A stretch of 64,000 nucleotides of DNA from Mesorhizobium sp. CU3 (GTDB lineage: Bacteria; Pseudomonadota; Alphaproteobacteria; Rhizobiales; Rhizobiaceae): contig NZ_VFWX01000021.1 in the NCBI RefSeq assembly GCF_006442965.1, positions 62,001 through 126,000 of the forward strand, read 5' to 3'. Shown here piece after piece: positions 32,998 through 41,724 of the stretch. How positions within the stretch are numbered: position 1 is the stretch's first letter; each line of letters starts with the position of its first letter. The position numbers and the translations under genes were made by a program. The notes beneath the pieces are model-generated. The model saw only the letters and a list, made by a program, of their open reading frames with translations, was not told the DNA's origin and ran no database searches.

Positions 32998-34101
32998 ATG
33001 GGTTTCAAATGTGGCATCGTTGGCTTGCCCAACGTCGGCAAGTCGACGCTGTTTAACGCCTTGACCAGGACGGCCGCCGCGCAGGCCGCCAACTATCCTT
33101 TCTGCACCATCGAGCCGAACACCGGCGAAGTGGCTGTGCCGGACGTGCGCCTGCAGAAGATCGCCGAGATCGCCAAGTCGAAGGAGATCATCCCGACCCG
33201 CATCTCCTTCGTCGACATTGCCGGCCTGGTGCGCGGCGCCTCCAAGGGCGAAGGCCTGGGCAACCAGTTCCTCGCCAACATCCGCGAGGTCGACGCCATC
33301 GTGCACGTGCTGCGATGCTTCGAGGATGACGACATCACCCATGTCGAGGGCCGCATCGATCCGGTCGCCGACGCCGAGACGGTCGAGACCGAGCTGATGC
33401 TCGCCGACCTCGAAAGCCTCGAGCGCCGCATCGTGCAGATCCGCAAGCGCGCCGGCTCGAAGGACAAGGAAGCCACCACAGTGCTGCCGATGATGGAGGC
33501 GGCACTCGAGCTGCTGCAGGCCGGCAAGCCGACCCGCATCCTGCTCAAGGGCATTTCGGCGGAAGACCTGCGCATCCTGCAGGGGCTGAACCTTCTGACA
33601 TCGCACCCCGTTCTCTACGTCTGCAATGTCGCGGAGGCCGATGCTGCGACCGGCAACGAGCACAGCAAGGCGGTGGAAAAGATGGCCGCCGCGCAGGGCG
33701 CCGGCACTGTCGTCATCTCGGCCGCGATCGAGGCCGAAGTAGCCCAGCTCTCCGACGAGGAAGAAATGGAGTTCCTGGCCTCGCTCGGGCTCGATGAGCC
33801 CGGCCTCAACAAGGTCATCCGCGCCGGCTACGATCTGCTGCACCTCATCACATATTTCACCGCCGGGCCGAAGGAGACGCGCGCCTGGACCATTCACAAA
33901 GGTGATAAGGCCCCGCAGGCCGCCGGCGTCATCCACACCGATTTCGAGCGCGGCTTCATCCGCGCCCAGACCATCGCCTACAATGATTACGTCACACTGG
34001 GCGGCGAAGTGGCGGCTAAGGAAGCCGGCAAGGCGCGCGACGAAGGCAAGGAGTATGTCGTCCAGGACGGCGACATCATGCTGTTCAAGTTCAACACCTG
34101 A
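32998..34101 (+). CDS. ychF: Redox-regulated ATPase YchF (OLA1 family)
   Basis: A 367-residue Obg-related P-loop protein that prefers ATP. G1 loop GLPNVGKSTLFNALT, switch region VDIAGLVRGASKGEGLGNQF, the altered G4 NVAE (CNVAEAD), and a C-terminal TGS domain ending DGDIMLFKFNT. It binds ribosomes and affects oxidative-stress responses in other bacteria. Convergent with the DUF2478 gene, with both stop codons inside one palindrome. Confidence 0.97.
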   Translation: MGFKCGIVGLPNVGKSTLFNALTRTAAAQAANYPFCTIEPNTGEVAVPDVRLQKIAEIAKSKEIIPTRISFVDIAGLVRGASKGEGLGNQFLANIREVDAIVHVLRCFEDDDITHVEGRIDPVADAETVETELMLADLESLERRIVQIRKRAGSKDKEATTVLPMMEAALELLQAGKPTRILLKGISAEDLRILQGLNLLTSHPVLYVCNVAEADAATGNEHSKAVEKMAAAQGAGTVVISAAIEAEVAQLSDEEEMEFLASLGLDEPGLNKVIRAGYDLLHLITYFTAGPKETRAWTIHKGDKAPQAAGVIHTDFERGFIRAQTIAYNDYVTLGGEVAAKEAGKARDEGKEYVVQDGDIMLFKFNT

Positions 34102-34137
34102 CAGAGCCTCGGCCGGTCGCGACCCGGCATTCTGTCA
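34099..34137. terminator. Shared palindrome spanning both convergent stop codons
   Basis: TGACAGA (34099-34105) pairs with TCTGTCA (34131-34137), with a GC-rich inner stem around GGTCGCGACC. The ychF TGA is in the left arm and the DUF2478 TGA (minus strand, 34135-34137) is in the right arm. It is a candidate bidirectional terminator without T-runs. Confidence 0.5.
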
Positions 34138-34671
34138 ATAGGACAGCGCCATGCCGTCGGCTTGACTGCGATGTAAGAAAGCGGGCACGCCCCGTTTCCA
34201 GGCTTCGATCGAGGCCCGGCCGGCACCTATGAAAACGGCCTCCGGCGCGAAACGCTGCCAGGCATAGTGGTGCTTCGGCGCGACCGACGTCAGCACGGGC
34301 TTGCCAAGCGCGATCGCAGTCTCGAACGCTTCGAACAGGCCGCTGCCCACCGCCTCGAGCTTGCCGAATTTGCTCAACACCACGAGATCGCTCGCCGCCA
34401 CCCGGTCAACGACGCTTGCGCAAGCGTCAACCACGCCGAGCTCGTCGAGATGGCATGATGTATGGACCGGCGGTTCGTCCAGATACATGGCGAATTCGGC
34501 GCCAGTCTCGAGATTCCGCAAAAAGCCCGAGCAGGACCGGCCTGCCGCTTCTTCCACGACGCCGCACACTGTCAGCCCTGCTCGCCGCCAATCCGAAACC
34601 GCCTCGACCAGGAGCTTCTGGATTAGCGTGCTTTCCGCACCGACAATCGCCGCGATCAGCTTTCCAGCCAT
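34135..34671 (-). CDS. DUF2478 family protein
   Basis: A 178-residue protein: LIAAIVGAESTLIQKLLVEA near the N-terminus (in place of a canonical P-loop), SCHLDELGVVDACASVVDRV, LVVLSKFGKLEAVGSGLFEA, and GKPVLTSVAPKHHYAWQRFA. This family has a nucleotide-binding-like fold and often lies near molybdenum-transport or cofactor genes; no such genes are adjacent here. Function not established. Confidence 0.8.
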   Translation of the reverse strand: MAGKLIAAIVGAESTLIQKLLVEAVSDWRRAGLTVCGVVEEAAGRSCSGFLRNLETGAEFAMYLDEPPVHTSCHLDELGVVDACASVVDRVAASDLVVLSKFGKLEAVGSGLFEAFETAIALGKPVLTSVAPKHHYAWQRFAPEAVFIGAGRASIEAWKRGVPAFLHRSQADGMALSY

Positions 34672-34930
34672 TTGATTTGCCTGCCGTTCAATGCCTGCAA
34701 AACAGCATCACGCATTATCTCGCCGATTTTGCGCAACCACTTAAATTCTTGAAACTGTTTAAACCGAGGTGCTCAAGCGCGGCAAGCCGTCGGCGCCGAG
34801 CGGGTTGACTTGACCTTGTCACATGCGGGGTCTAATCGGCGCTGCTTGCGGCGGCGCGGTCGACACGTCGCCCTGGCATCCGAAATAGCGTGTTCCTGCC
34901 CGCAACGCACCCAGCAATGGAGACCCGGCG

Positions 34931-35905
34931 ATGATCAAAGCCTTCGTCGTGGACAATGATCGGCTGCGCCTCACCGACGATCTCGCGGCCGACGGCGACC
35001 GGATCGTCTGGGCCGATCTCTTCAACCCGACCAAGGAAGAAGAAGCCCGCATCGAGAGTTGGCTGGGCATCGCCATCCCGACCCGCGAGGAGATGGAGGA
35101 GATCGAGATTTCGAGCCGCCTCTACATCGAGGATGGCGGCTACTTCATGACCGCCGTGCTTCCGGCGCAGACCGAGGCCGACGATCCGCTGATGTCGCCG
35201 GTGACCTTTGCGCTTGCCGGCAACAAGCTGATCACCATCCGCTACCACGAGCCCAAGGCCTTCAAGACCTTCCCGCTGCGCGCCGAAAAGGTGGCCACCG
35301 GCTGCACCAGCGGCGACACCATCCTGATCGGACTCTTGGAAGCGATCGTCGACCGGCTGGCCGACATTCTCGAACGCGCCGGCCGCGACGTCGAGGTGAT
35401 TTCGCGCGACATTTTCGAGGCGCGTTCGACGAAAGCCTCGAAGCGCAATCGCGATTTCCAGGAGCTGCTGAAAGCCATCGGCCGCAAGGAGGATATCGCC
35501 TCCTCGGTCCGCGACAGCCTGATCTCGCTGCAGCGCCTGGCCGGCTTTCTCGCCCATGTCGCGACCCAGACCAAGATGAGCAAGGATGTGCGCGCCCGCA
35601 TCAAGACCCTGTCGCGCGACGTGCTCTCGCTCGCCGACCACGCCACCTTCCTGTCGCAGAAGATCTCCTTCCTGCTCGACGCCACGCTCGGCATGATCTC
35701 GATCGAGCAGAACGCCATCATCAAGATTTTTTCGGTCGCCGCCGTCATCTTCCTGCCGCCGACGCTGGTCGCCTCGATCTACGGCATGAATTTCGACATC
35801 ATCCCCGAGCTCAAATGGCAGCTCGGCTATCCCTTCGCCATCGGCCTGATGGTGATCTCGGCGATCCTGCCCTTCTGGTACTTCCGCCGCCGCGGCTGGC
35901 TCTAA
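34931..35905 (+). CDS. corA: CorA-family magnesium/cobalt transporter
   Basis: A 324-residue channel. The large cytoplasmic N-terminal domain (EMEEIEISSRLYIEDGGYFM) leads into two C-terminal membrane helices, with the selectivity motif YGMNFD (Gly285-Met-Asn) at the end of the first and the typical basic tail YFRRRGWL. It forms pentamers that import Mg2+ and related cations. Single gene followed by a family A palindrome. Confidence 0.95.
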   Translation: MIKAFVVDNDRLRLTDDLAADGDRIVWADLFNPTKEEEARIESWLGIAIPTREEMEEIEISSRLYIEDGGYFMTAVLPAQTEADDPLMSPVTFALAGNKLITIRYHEPKAFKTFPLRAEKVATGCTSGDTILIGLLEAIVDRLADILERAGRDVEVISRDIFEARSTKASKRNRDFQELLKAIGRKEDIASSVRDSLISLQRLAGFLAHVATQTKMSKDVRARIKTLSRDVLSLADHATFLSQKISFLLDATLGMISIEQNAIIKIFSVAAVIFLPPTLVASIYGMNFDIIPELKWQLGYPFAIGLMVISAILPFWYFRRRGWL

Positions 35906-35906
35906 A

Positions 35907-35952
35907 AGCAGTTCCAGGAAAAGTGCGCAGCGGTTTTCCGTCCCGAATTGCG
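35907..35952. repeat. Dispersed palindromic repeat, family A
   Basis: AGCAGTTCCAGGAAAAGTG with GGTTTTCCGTCCCGAATTGC, starting one base after the corA stop (TAA at 35903-35905). Confidence 0.8.
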
Positions 35953-36096
35953 CGAAACAAAGGACGGTGCAGTCTGCGATGCTGCCGAATTGGGGAACCA
36001 GCTGGCTTACCAGAAATCGCTTGACCAAATCGCTGTTGGCCTGCATCCGGGTTGCCCGACCTAAGAGATCAAACATTCGTCAACCGGATTGCCGAC

Positions 36097-36567
36097 ATGA
36101 CCGGAAAGACCTGGGCCTATGAGGACTTCGTCGAGGGTGCCTCGCTCGACCTCGGCAGCAAGGACGTAAGTGCCGCCGAAATCATCGAATTCGCCTCGGA
36201 GTTCGATCCGCAGCCGATGCATCTTGACGAGGAGGCTGGCAAGGAAAGCATCCTCGGCGGGCTTTCGGCTTCCGGCTGGCACACCTGCGCGATGTTCATG
36301 CGCATGCTGTGCGACGCCTTCCTGCTCGATTCGACCTCCCAAGGCTCGCCCGGCATCGAGCATGTGAAGTGGAAGAAGCCGGTGCTGGCCGGCGATACCC
36401 TGCGCGGCACGGCCACGATCCTCGCCAAGCGCCAGTCCAAATCGCGGCCGCAGCTCGGCCTGGTTAGCATGCGCAGCGAACTGGTCAACCAGCGCGGCGA
36501 GAGCGTCTTCGAGCTCGAGAACACCGGCATGTTCCTTGCGCGTGACGCCGCAAAGGACCTGTCATGA
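36097..36567 (+). CDS. MaoC-family hot-dog-fold protein, first copy
   Basis: A 156-residue MaoC-like (R)-hydratase-type domain. Marks are YEDFVEGASLDLGSKDVSAA, the catalytic-loop stretch FDPQPMHLDEEAGKESILGG, LSASGWHTCAMFMRM and HVKWKKPVLAGDTL. ATG 36097 is chosen by the domain opening MTGKTWAYEDF; a TTG at 36052 would add 15 residues. Its stop overlaps the start of a paralogue (ATGA), so the two may form a heteromer. Confidence 0.9.
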   Translation: MTGKTWAYEDFVEGASLDLGSKDVSAAEIIEFASEFDPQPMHLDEEAGKESILGGLSASGWHTCAMFMRMLCDAFLLDSTSQGSPGIEHVKWKKPVLAGDTLRGTATILAKRQSKSRPQLGLVSMRSELVNQRGESVFELENTGMFLARDAAKDLS

Positions 36568-37034
36568 CTTTGGACGAATATCTTCTCATCGGCGAAACCG
36601 TGACACTCGGCTCGCACACATTCGAGCCGGAAGAGATCAAGGCGTTTGCCAGGAAATACGACCCGCAGATCTTCCATATCGATGAAGAGGCCGCGAAGAA
36701 GAGCGTGCTCGGCGGGCTCTGCGCCTCGGGCTGGCACACCGCCGCCACCTGGATGAAATACAATCTGGAAAAGCGCATGGAGACCGAAGGTGTGCGCTGG
36801 ACCGGTCCCGGTCCGCAGCCCGAATTCGGCCCCTCGCCCGGCTTCCGCAATCTCAAATGGCTGAAGCCGGTCTATGCCGGCGAAACGGTGACCTTCACCC
36901 GCACCGCCCAGGCGCACCGCCCGCTCGCCGGCCGTCCCGGCTGGAACCTGCTCACGCTGCGCTGCGAAGGCATCGATTCGACCGGCGCCAAGGTCATCGA
37001 ATTCGATAGCGCCGTGCTGGTGAAGGTGGGGTAG
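36564..37034 (+). CDS. MaoC-family hot-dog-fold protein, second copy
   Basis: A 156-residue paralogue of the preceding gene: FARKYDPQIFHIDEEAAKKS, VLGGLCASGWHTAATWMKY and LKWLKPVYAGETVTFTRTA. The Asp and His of the hydratase site (YDPQIFHIDEEAA) are present as in the first copy. Translational coupling through a 4-nt overlap points to a two-subunit hydratase acting on an acyl-CoA; substrate unknown. Confidence 0.9.
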   Translation: MTLDEYLLIGETVTLGSHTFEPEEIKAFARKYDPQIFHIDEEAAKKSVLGGLCASGWHTAATWMKYNLEKRMETEGVRWTGPGPQPEFGPSPGFRNLKWLKPVYAGETVTFTRTAQAHRPLAGRPGWNLLTLRCEGIDSTGAKVIEFDSAVLVKVG

Positions 37035-37038
37035 TTTC

Positions 37039-37194
37039 CTTCTCCCCGTTCCACGGGGAGAAGGTGCCCGAAGGGCGGATGAGGGGCGGCGCCAGCGTTG
37101 GTGTCTCAAGCTCGAGAGGCCGTACTTACCCCTCACCCTGCTGCGCTCGCGTTGCTCGCTTCGCTGTCCCTCTCCCCGTAAACGGGGCGAGGGA
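37039..37194. repeat. 156-bp repeat element, copy 1
   Basis: Begins with the palindrome TCTCCCCG...CGGGGAGA, then AAGGTGCCCGAAGGGCGGATG and a variable middle, and ends CCCTCTCCCCGTAAACGGGG. A second copy in the same orientation lies at 61297-61449. Both fill the gap between convergent genes and end 6-7 nt before the stop of the minus-strand gene. Confidence 0.88.
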
Positions 37195-37200
37195 CGAAGC

Positions 37201-37746
37201 TCAATGCCCCTCGAACCCGATCAGCGTCCTGACCGGCACGCCGAGCGCTTCCAGCTTCTTGCGGCCGCCAAGGTCCGGCAGGTCGATGACGAAGCAGGCC
37301 GCGACGATGTCGGCACCGATCTGCCTGAGCAGCTTCACCGCCGCTTCCGCGGTGCCGCCGGTCGCGATCAGGTCGTCGACCAGGATCACCTTCTCGCCGG
37401 GCGAAACACCGTCCTTGTGCATCTCCATCTCGTCCAGCCCGTATTCCAGGCTGTAGGCGACGCGCACGGTCTCGTAGGGCAGCTTGCCCTTCTTGCGGAT
37501 CGGCACGAAGCCGGCCGACAGCTGGTGCGCCACGGCGCCGCCCAGGATGAAACCGCGCGCCTCTATGCCGGCGATCTTGTCGATCTTCAGCCCGGCATAG
37601 GGATGCACCAGCTCGTCGATGGCGCGGCGGAAGGCGCGTGCGTCGCCGAGCAGCGTGGTGATGTCGCGAAACAGGATGCCGGGCTTGGGATAGTCCGGAA
37701 TGGTGCGGATCGCCGCAAGCAGCGTGTCTTCGAGCGAGGATTTCAT
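37201..37746 (-). CDS. apt: Adenine phosphoribosyltransferase
   Basis: A 181-residue purine salvage enzyme that makes AMP from adenine and PRPP. ATG 37746 gives MKSSLEDTLLAAIRTIPDYP; signature regions are PGILFRDITTLLGD, GIEARGFILGGAVAHQL and the PRPP loop VILVDDLIATGGTAEAA. It follows petC on the same strand after 215 nt with a strong terminator between, so it has its own promoter. PRPP comes from Prs (22890). Confidence 0.97.
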   Translation of the reverse strand: MKSSLEDTLLAAIRTIPDYPKPGILFRDITTLLGDARAFRRAIDELVHPYAGLKIDKIAGIEARGFILGGAVAHQLSAGFVPIRKKGKLPYETVRVAYSLEYGLDEMEMHKDGVSPGEKVILVDDLIATGGTAEAAVKLLRQIGADIVAACFVIDLPDLGGRKKLEALGVPVRTLIGFEGH

Positions 37747-37913
37747 GAGACGGAGGGCTCCGCGATTTTTCGGCTGTGAATTGCGACGCGCATCCGGCGC
37801 CACGCAACCACAACGGCTACCGCGATGTGTCGCCCGAGACAAGCGCATCCGGCAAAGGATCGGTGTCGCTCATGCCCGCGCAAAAGGATTGAAGCGCGGA
37901 AGTATCCCCGAAC

Positions 37914-37938
37914 AAAAAGGGCGCCTCGCGGCGCCCTT
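37914..37938 (-). terminator. Terminator of the petABC operon
   Basis: On the minus strand AAGGGCGCC-GCGA-GGCGCCCTT is followed by TTTGTTC. It lies 24 nt beyond the cytochrome c1 stop. Confidence 0.93.
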
Positions 37939-37961
37939 CGAATGCTTGCTGCCGGTCGCGC

Positions 37962-38828
37962 TCAGTGCGCGACATCGGCCCAAACCCTGCGCTTGGTGAG
38001 ATAGACCAGAATGCCAAATGCCAGCAGGAAGAAAAGCACGCGGAAGCCGGTCTTCTTGCGCTCTTCCATATGCGGCTCGGCCGCCCAGGCCAGGAAAGTC
38101 GCCACGTCGCGCGAATACTGGTCGACCGTCTGCGGCGCGCCGTCGTCATAGGTCACCTGGCCGTCCGAGAGCGGCTTCGGCATCTTCAGCGACACGCCGG
38201 ACATGAAGTACGGGTTGTAGTGCGTGCCTTCCGGGATGACCATACCAGCCGGCGGCGTCTGGTCGTAGCCGGTCAGCAGCGAGTGGATGTAGTCGGGGCC
38301 GCCCGCGTCATACTGGGTAAAGATGTCGAAGACGAACTGCGGGAAGCCGCGCTCGACGCCGCGCGCCTTGGCGAGCAGCGACATGTCGGGCGGAGCAGCG
38401 CCGCCATTGGCCGAAGCCGCCGCCTGTTCGTTCGCGAACGGCGCCGGGAAATAGTCGGACGGCTTGCCGGGACGGTCGAACATGTCGCCGGCGTCGTTGG
38501 GGCCGTCATGGATCGTATAGCTCGCGGCCAGCGACTTGATCTGCGCCTCGGAATAGCCAAGTCCGGTCGGCCCCTGCAGCGTGCGGAACGCCACCAGATT
38601 CATCGAATGGCAGGCCGAGCAGACTTCCTTGTAGACCTTGAAACCGCGCTGCAGCTGGCCCTTGTCATAGGTGCCGAACGGCCCCGAGAAGCTCCAGCTC
38701 ATTTCCTTGGGTTCGTTGATCGGGAAATGCGTCGGCGCCGCCGCATTGTGCTCCTCTTCGGCGGCGATGGCCGCGGTGCCCGCGACGACAAGGCCGAGCA
38801 ACGCCAACGAGGTGAGAATCTTCTTCAT
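37962..38828 (-). CDS. petC: Cytochrome c1 of the bc1 complex
   Basis: A 288-residue haem protein. A cleavable signal peptide (LALLGLVVAGTAAIAAEEE) leads to the haem-attachment site CSACH (Cys70, Cys73, His74) and later the sixth-ligand Met region (GVSLKMPKPLSDG). A C-terminal helix (VLFFLLAFGILVYLTKRRVW) anchors it in the membrane. It passes electrons from the Rieske centre to cytochrome c. Third gene of petABC, 27 nt after petB; not fused to cytochrome b as it is in Bradyrhizobium fbcH. Confidence 0.97.
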   Translation of the reverse strand: MKKILTSLALLGLVVAGTAAIAAEEEHNAAAPTHFPINEPKEMSWSFSGPFGTYDKGQLQRGFKVYKEVCSACHSMNLVAFRTLQGPTGLGYSEAQIKSLAASYTIHDGPNDAGDMFDRPGKPSDYFPAPFANEQAAASANGGAAPPDMSLLAKARGVERGFPQFVFDIFTQYDAGGPDYIHSLLTGYDQTPPAGMVIPEGTHYNPYFMSGVSLKMPKPLSDGQVTYDDGAPQTVDQYSRDVATFLAWAAEPHMEERKKTGFRVLFFLLAFGILVYLTKRRVWADVAH

Positions 38829-38855
38829 GCCAAATCCCCTTAGATTCTCTACCGC

Positions 38856-40157
38856 TCAGCCCTTGGTCTGTGGTGCGGCCGTGGCGCCCGCCGGATGTCC
38901 GCTGCCGCCCTTGTTCTTCTCCAGTACCGCCTCGGTGATCGAGTTCGGCAGCCTGCGCGGCGTCTCGATGAGGCCGAGCACCGGCATGACGATCAGGAAG
39001 AAGGCGAAGTAGAACAAAGTCGCCATCTGCGCCATGAACACATAGGCGCCTTCCGCCGGCTGCGAGCCCAGCCATCCGAGCAGGATGGCGTCGGCCACGA
39101 ACAGCCAGAAGAACAGCTTGTACCAGGGGCGATAGACCGCCGAGCGCACCTTGGAGGTGTCGAGCCACGGCACCAGGAACAGCATGGCGATGGCGCCGAA
39201 CATGCACAGCACGCCGCCGAGCTTGGAGTTGATCGGCCCGATGTTGAAGGTGATGGCGCGCAGGATCGCGTAGAACGGCAGGAAGTACCATTCCGGAACG
39301 ATATGAGCCGGGGTCTTCAGCGGGTTGGCAACGATGTAGTTGTCGGCATGGCCGAGATAGTTCGGCAGGTAGAAGACGAAATAGGCGAAGACGAACAGGA
39401 ACACGATCATGCCGAACGCGTCCTTGATGGTCGCATAGGGCGTAAAGGCGACGGTGTCGGTCTTCGACTTGACCTCGATGCCGGTCGGGTTCGACTGGCC
39501 GACGACATGCAGCGCCCAAATATGCAGGATAACGACACCGGCGATCATGAACGGCAGCAGGTAATGCAGCGCGAAGAAGCGGTTCAGCGTCGGATCGTCG
39601 ACAGCGAAGCCGCCGAGCAGGAGCTGCTGGATCCAGTTGCCGACCAGCGGGATGGCGCTGAAGAAGCCGGTGATGACGGTGGCGCCCCAGAAGCTCATCT
39701 GTCCCCAGGGCAGCACGTAGCCCATGAAGCCGGTCGCCATCATCAACAGGTAGATGATGCAGCCGAGGATCCAGAGCAGCTCGCGCGGCGCCTTGTAGGA
39801 GCCGTAGAACAGGCCGCGAAAGATGTGCAGGTAGACGGCGATGAAGAAGAACGAGGCGCCGTTGGCATGCATGTAGCGCAAGAGCCAGCCGGAGTTCACG
39901 TCGCGCATGATCTTCTCGACCGAATCGAAGGCGAGATTGGTGTCGGACGTGTAGTGCATGGCCAGCACGATGCCGGTCAGGATCTGCGAGGCGAGCATGA
40001 TCGACAGGATGCCGCCGAACGTCCACATATAGTTGAGGTTGCGCGGCACCGGATAGGAGACGAAGCTGTCATAGATCAGCCTCGGCAGCGGCATGCGCGC
40101 GTCGAACCAGCGCTCGATACCGGTCTTGGGCGTATAGGTCGAGTGTCCCTCGCTCAT
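38856..40157 (-). CDS. petB: Cytochrome b of the bc1 complex
   Basis: A 433-residue membrane protein with eight predicted helices and two b haems. Haem-ligand helices include MHYTSDTNLAFDSVEKIMRD next to YMHANGASFFFIAVYLHIFR, and FALHYLLPFMIAGVVILHIW; the Qo-site PEWY motif is in HIVPEWYFLPFYAILRAI. The C-terminus has a charged Gly/Ala extension (NKGGSGHPAGATAAP). It oxidises and reduces quinol in the Q cycle. 16 nt after petA. Confidence 0.97.
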   Translation of the reverse strand: MSEGHSTYTPKTGIERWFDARMPLPRLIYDSFVSYPVPRNLNYMWTFGGILSIMLASQILTGIVLAMHYTSDTNLAFDSVEKIMRDVNSGWLLRYMHANGASFFFIAVYLHIFRGLFYGSYKAPRELLWILGCIIYLLMMATGFMGYVLPWGQMSFWGATVITGFFSAIPLVGNWIQQLLLGGFAVDDPTLNRFFALHYLLPFMIAGVVILHIWALHVVGQSNPTGIEVKSKTDTVAFTPYATIKDAFGMIVFLFVFAYFVFYLPNYLGHADNYIVANPLKTPAHIVPEWYFLPFYAILRAITFNIGPINSKLGGVLCMFGAIAMLFLVPWLDTSKVRSAVYRPWYKLFFWLFVADAILLGWLGSQPAEGAYVFMAQMATLFYFAFFLIVMPVLGLIETPRRLPNSITEAVLEKNKGGSGHPAGATAAPQTKG

Positions 40158-40173
40158 CGAAATATCCCCTGCC

Positions 40174-40734
40174 TCAACCGATAAGGATTTTGGTATCGGA
40201 AATGAACTTGAATACCGGGATCGCCATGTTCTCCGGCGCCGGGCCTTTGCGGATGCGACCGGCGGTGTCGTATTGCGAGCCGTGGCACGGGCAGAACCAG
40301 CCGCCGAAATCGCCTTCCTGGCCGAGCGGGATGCAGCCCAGATGCGTGCAGACCTGCACCATGACCATCCACGCTTCCTTGCCGGGCGTCGTGCGGTTGG
40401 CGTCGGTCGCCGGCGCGTCGGACGGCAGGTTGGCGTTGCGCGCGATCGGGTCCTTGAGGTCGGCGAGATTGACGGCTTCGCCGTCCTTCATTTCCTTCTC
40501 GGTGCGGTTGCGCACCACGACCGGCTTGCCGCGCCACTTGACGATCAGCGAACTGCCGGGCTGCAGCGAGGCCACGTCGACCTCGACCGAGGCAAGCGCC
40601 AGCGTCGAGGCGTCGGGGCGCATCTGGTCGATGAACGGCCATGCGACGGCTCCGGCGCCGACGACGGCGGCCATGCCGGTGGCTACATAAAGAAAATCGC
40701 GACGGTTGGGATCGTGGATGTCGGTTGCGCTCAC
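40174..40734 (-). CDS. petA: Rieske iron-sulfur subunit of the bc1 complex
   Basis: A 186-residue protein. The N-terminal RRDFLYVATGMAAVVGAGAV combines a Tat-type twin arginine and an uncleaved membrane anchor. The 2Fe-2S ligands lie in CTHLGC (Cys129, His131) and CPCHGS (Cys148, His151), with the disulfide cysteines at C134 and C150. GTG 40734 is the start, matching family length. First gene of petABC. Confidence 0.96.
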   Translation of the reverse strand: MSATDIHDPNRRDFLYVATGMAAVVGAGAVAWPFIDQMRPDASTLALASVEVDVASLQPGSSLIVKWRGKPVVVRNRTEKEMKDGEAVNLADLKDPIARNANLPSDAPATDANRTTPGKEAWMVMVQVCTHLGCIPLGQEGDFGGWFCPCHGSQYDTAGRIRKGPAPENMAIPVFKFISDTKILIG

Positions 40735-41046
40735 GGGTGCCTGATCCTTTCGCCTCTTCCTAACCGGAGGCCGAGCCTTGTCCCCGCTCAATCGCACCTG
40801 CCCGACAGCGCATGGCGAACAGGCTAGCGAATTCCTCCGGCATTTGGATTTTCGGTTTATGCGTGCGGCCCGTTTTTGTCCAGCGGGGTGAGGCCACAAG
40901 GGCAGATTGTCGCGGGGCTTTCGGGCGGTCGCTGCCGGCATATCCCCAACAGGTCGCCCGAGAACGCCAAACAACTGAAAATCCGCCGCGAAATCGGACC
41001 GGGGTTTGCCTCGACAGCCGCCGCTGGCCCGGTCTATTCTGCCGTC
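40735..41046. promoter_or_regulatory. 312-nt divergent region, petABC / cupin
   Basis: No gene found. It must contain the petABC promoter and that of the cupin gene. The 15-mer ATTTTCGGTTTATGC at 40848-40862 is identical to one upstream of gst/rplY (31235). I cannot identify an FNR, FixK or iron-regulator site with confidence. Confidence 0.4.
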
Positions 41047-41391
41047 ATGGCGCATGTCATCGATCGCGACAGCTGGGCTCAGCCTCCCGACCAGTGGAAA
41101 GGCGAGCTGCAATGCGGCCAGTTCGGCGCCAATTCCTGCCTGATCTTCAACTATCAGCCGGAGATCGGCGCCGGCCCGCGCCTGCACAAGCACCCCTATG
41201 CGGAGATTTTCGTCATCCGTTCCGGCACCGGCCTGTTTACGGTCGGCGACCGGGAGATCAAGGCCACCGCCGGCCAGATCCTGATCGTGCCGCCGCATAC
41301 GCCGCATAAGTTCGTCAATCTCGGCCCCGGTCCGCTCGAAAGCACCGACATCCACGAGAACGGCCACTTCATCACCGAGTGGCTGGAATAG
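41047..41391 (+). CDS. Single-domain cupin protein
   Basis: A 114-residue cupin. Motif 1 is RLHKHPYAEIFVIRSGTGLF with two His and a Glu as possible metal ligands; motif 2 is QILIVPPHTPHKFVNLG. Such small cupins are sugar isomerases, dioxygenases or sensors; the function is open. It is divergent from petA and converges on the DUF6665-like gene with 12 nt between. Confidence 0.88.
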   Translation: MAHVIDRDSWAQPPDQWKGELQCGQFGANSCLIFNYQPEIGAGPRLHKHPYAEIFVIRSGTGLFTVGDREIKATAGQILIVPPHTPHKFVNLGPGPLESTDIHENGHFITEWLE

Positions 41392-41403
41392 GTTTTTGGC
41401 CTC

Positions 41404-41715
41404 TTAGCTTGCACCCAGCCTGACCAAGACCGCCCGCGGGATATCGTACTCGCGGATGACGGCGTCATGTTTTCGCAAGCCACAAAGCTCGCGCTGAATA
41501 AAGTAGGCGTGCACGGCCGCGGCCGCTTCCTTCAGCAGCCGGGGCCGGTGTTCGCCCTCGCCCTCCTCGCGCAGTTTGCCCAGCGTCTGTTCGACGCGCT
41601 GCCCGGCGCGGCCAAGCGCCGCCGCCTTCTCGGCCAGGATTTCGTGGCCGAGCAGGTCGAGCGCGCTATCCTGCGCGCCTGACCGACCGAAATTCGTAGG
41701 CATGCGTACCGACAT
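41404..41715 (-). CDS. Small conserved protein (DUF6665-like)
   Basis: A 103-residue alpha-helical protein: AALGRAGQRVEQTLGKLREE, then LLKEAAAAVHAYFIQRELCG and HDAVIREYDIPRAVLVRLG at the end. The end pattern fits the Rhizobiales DUF6665 group. It is the last gene of the ABC exporter operon, 9 nt after the upstream stop. Function unknown. Confidence 0.7.
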   Translation of the reverse strand: MSVRMPTNFGRSGAQDSALDLLGHEILAEKAAALGRAGQRVEQTLGKLREEGEGEHRPRLLKEAAAAVHAYFIQRELCGLRKHDAVIREYDIPRAVLVRLGAS

Positions 41716-41724
41716 GGCTTGGTT

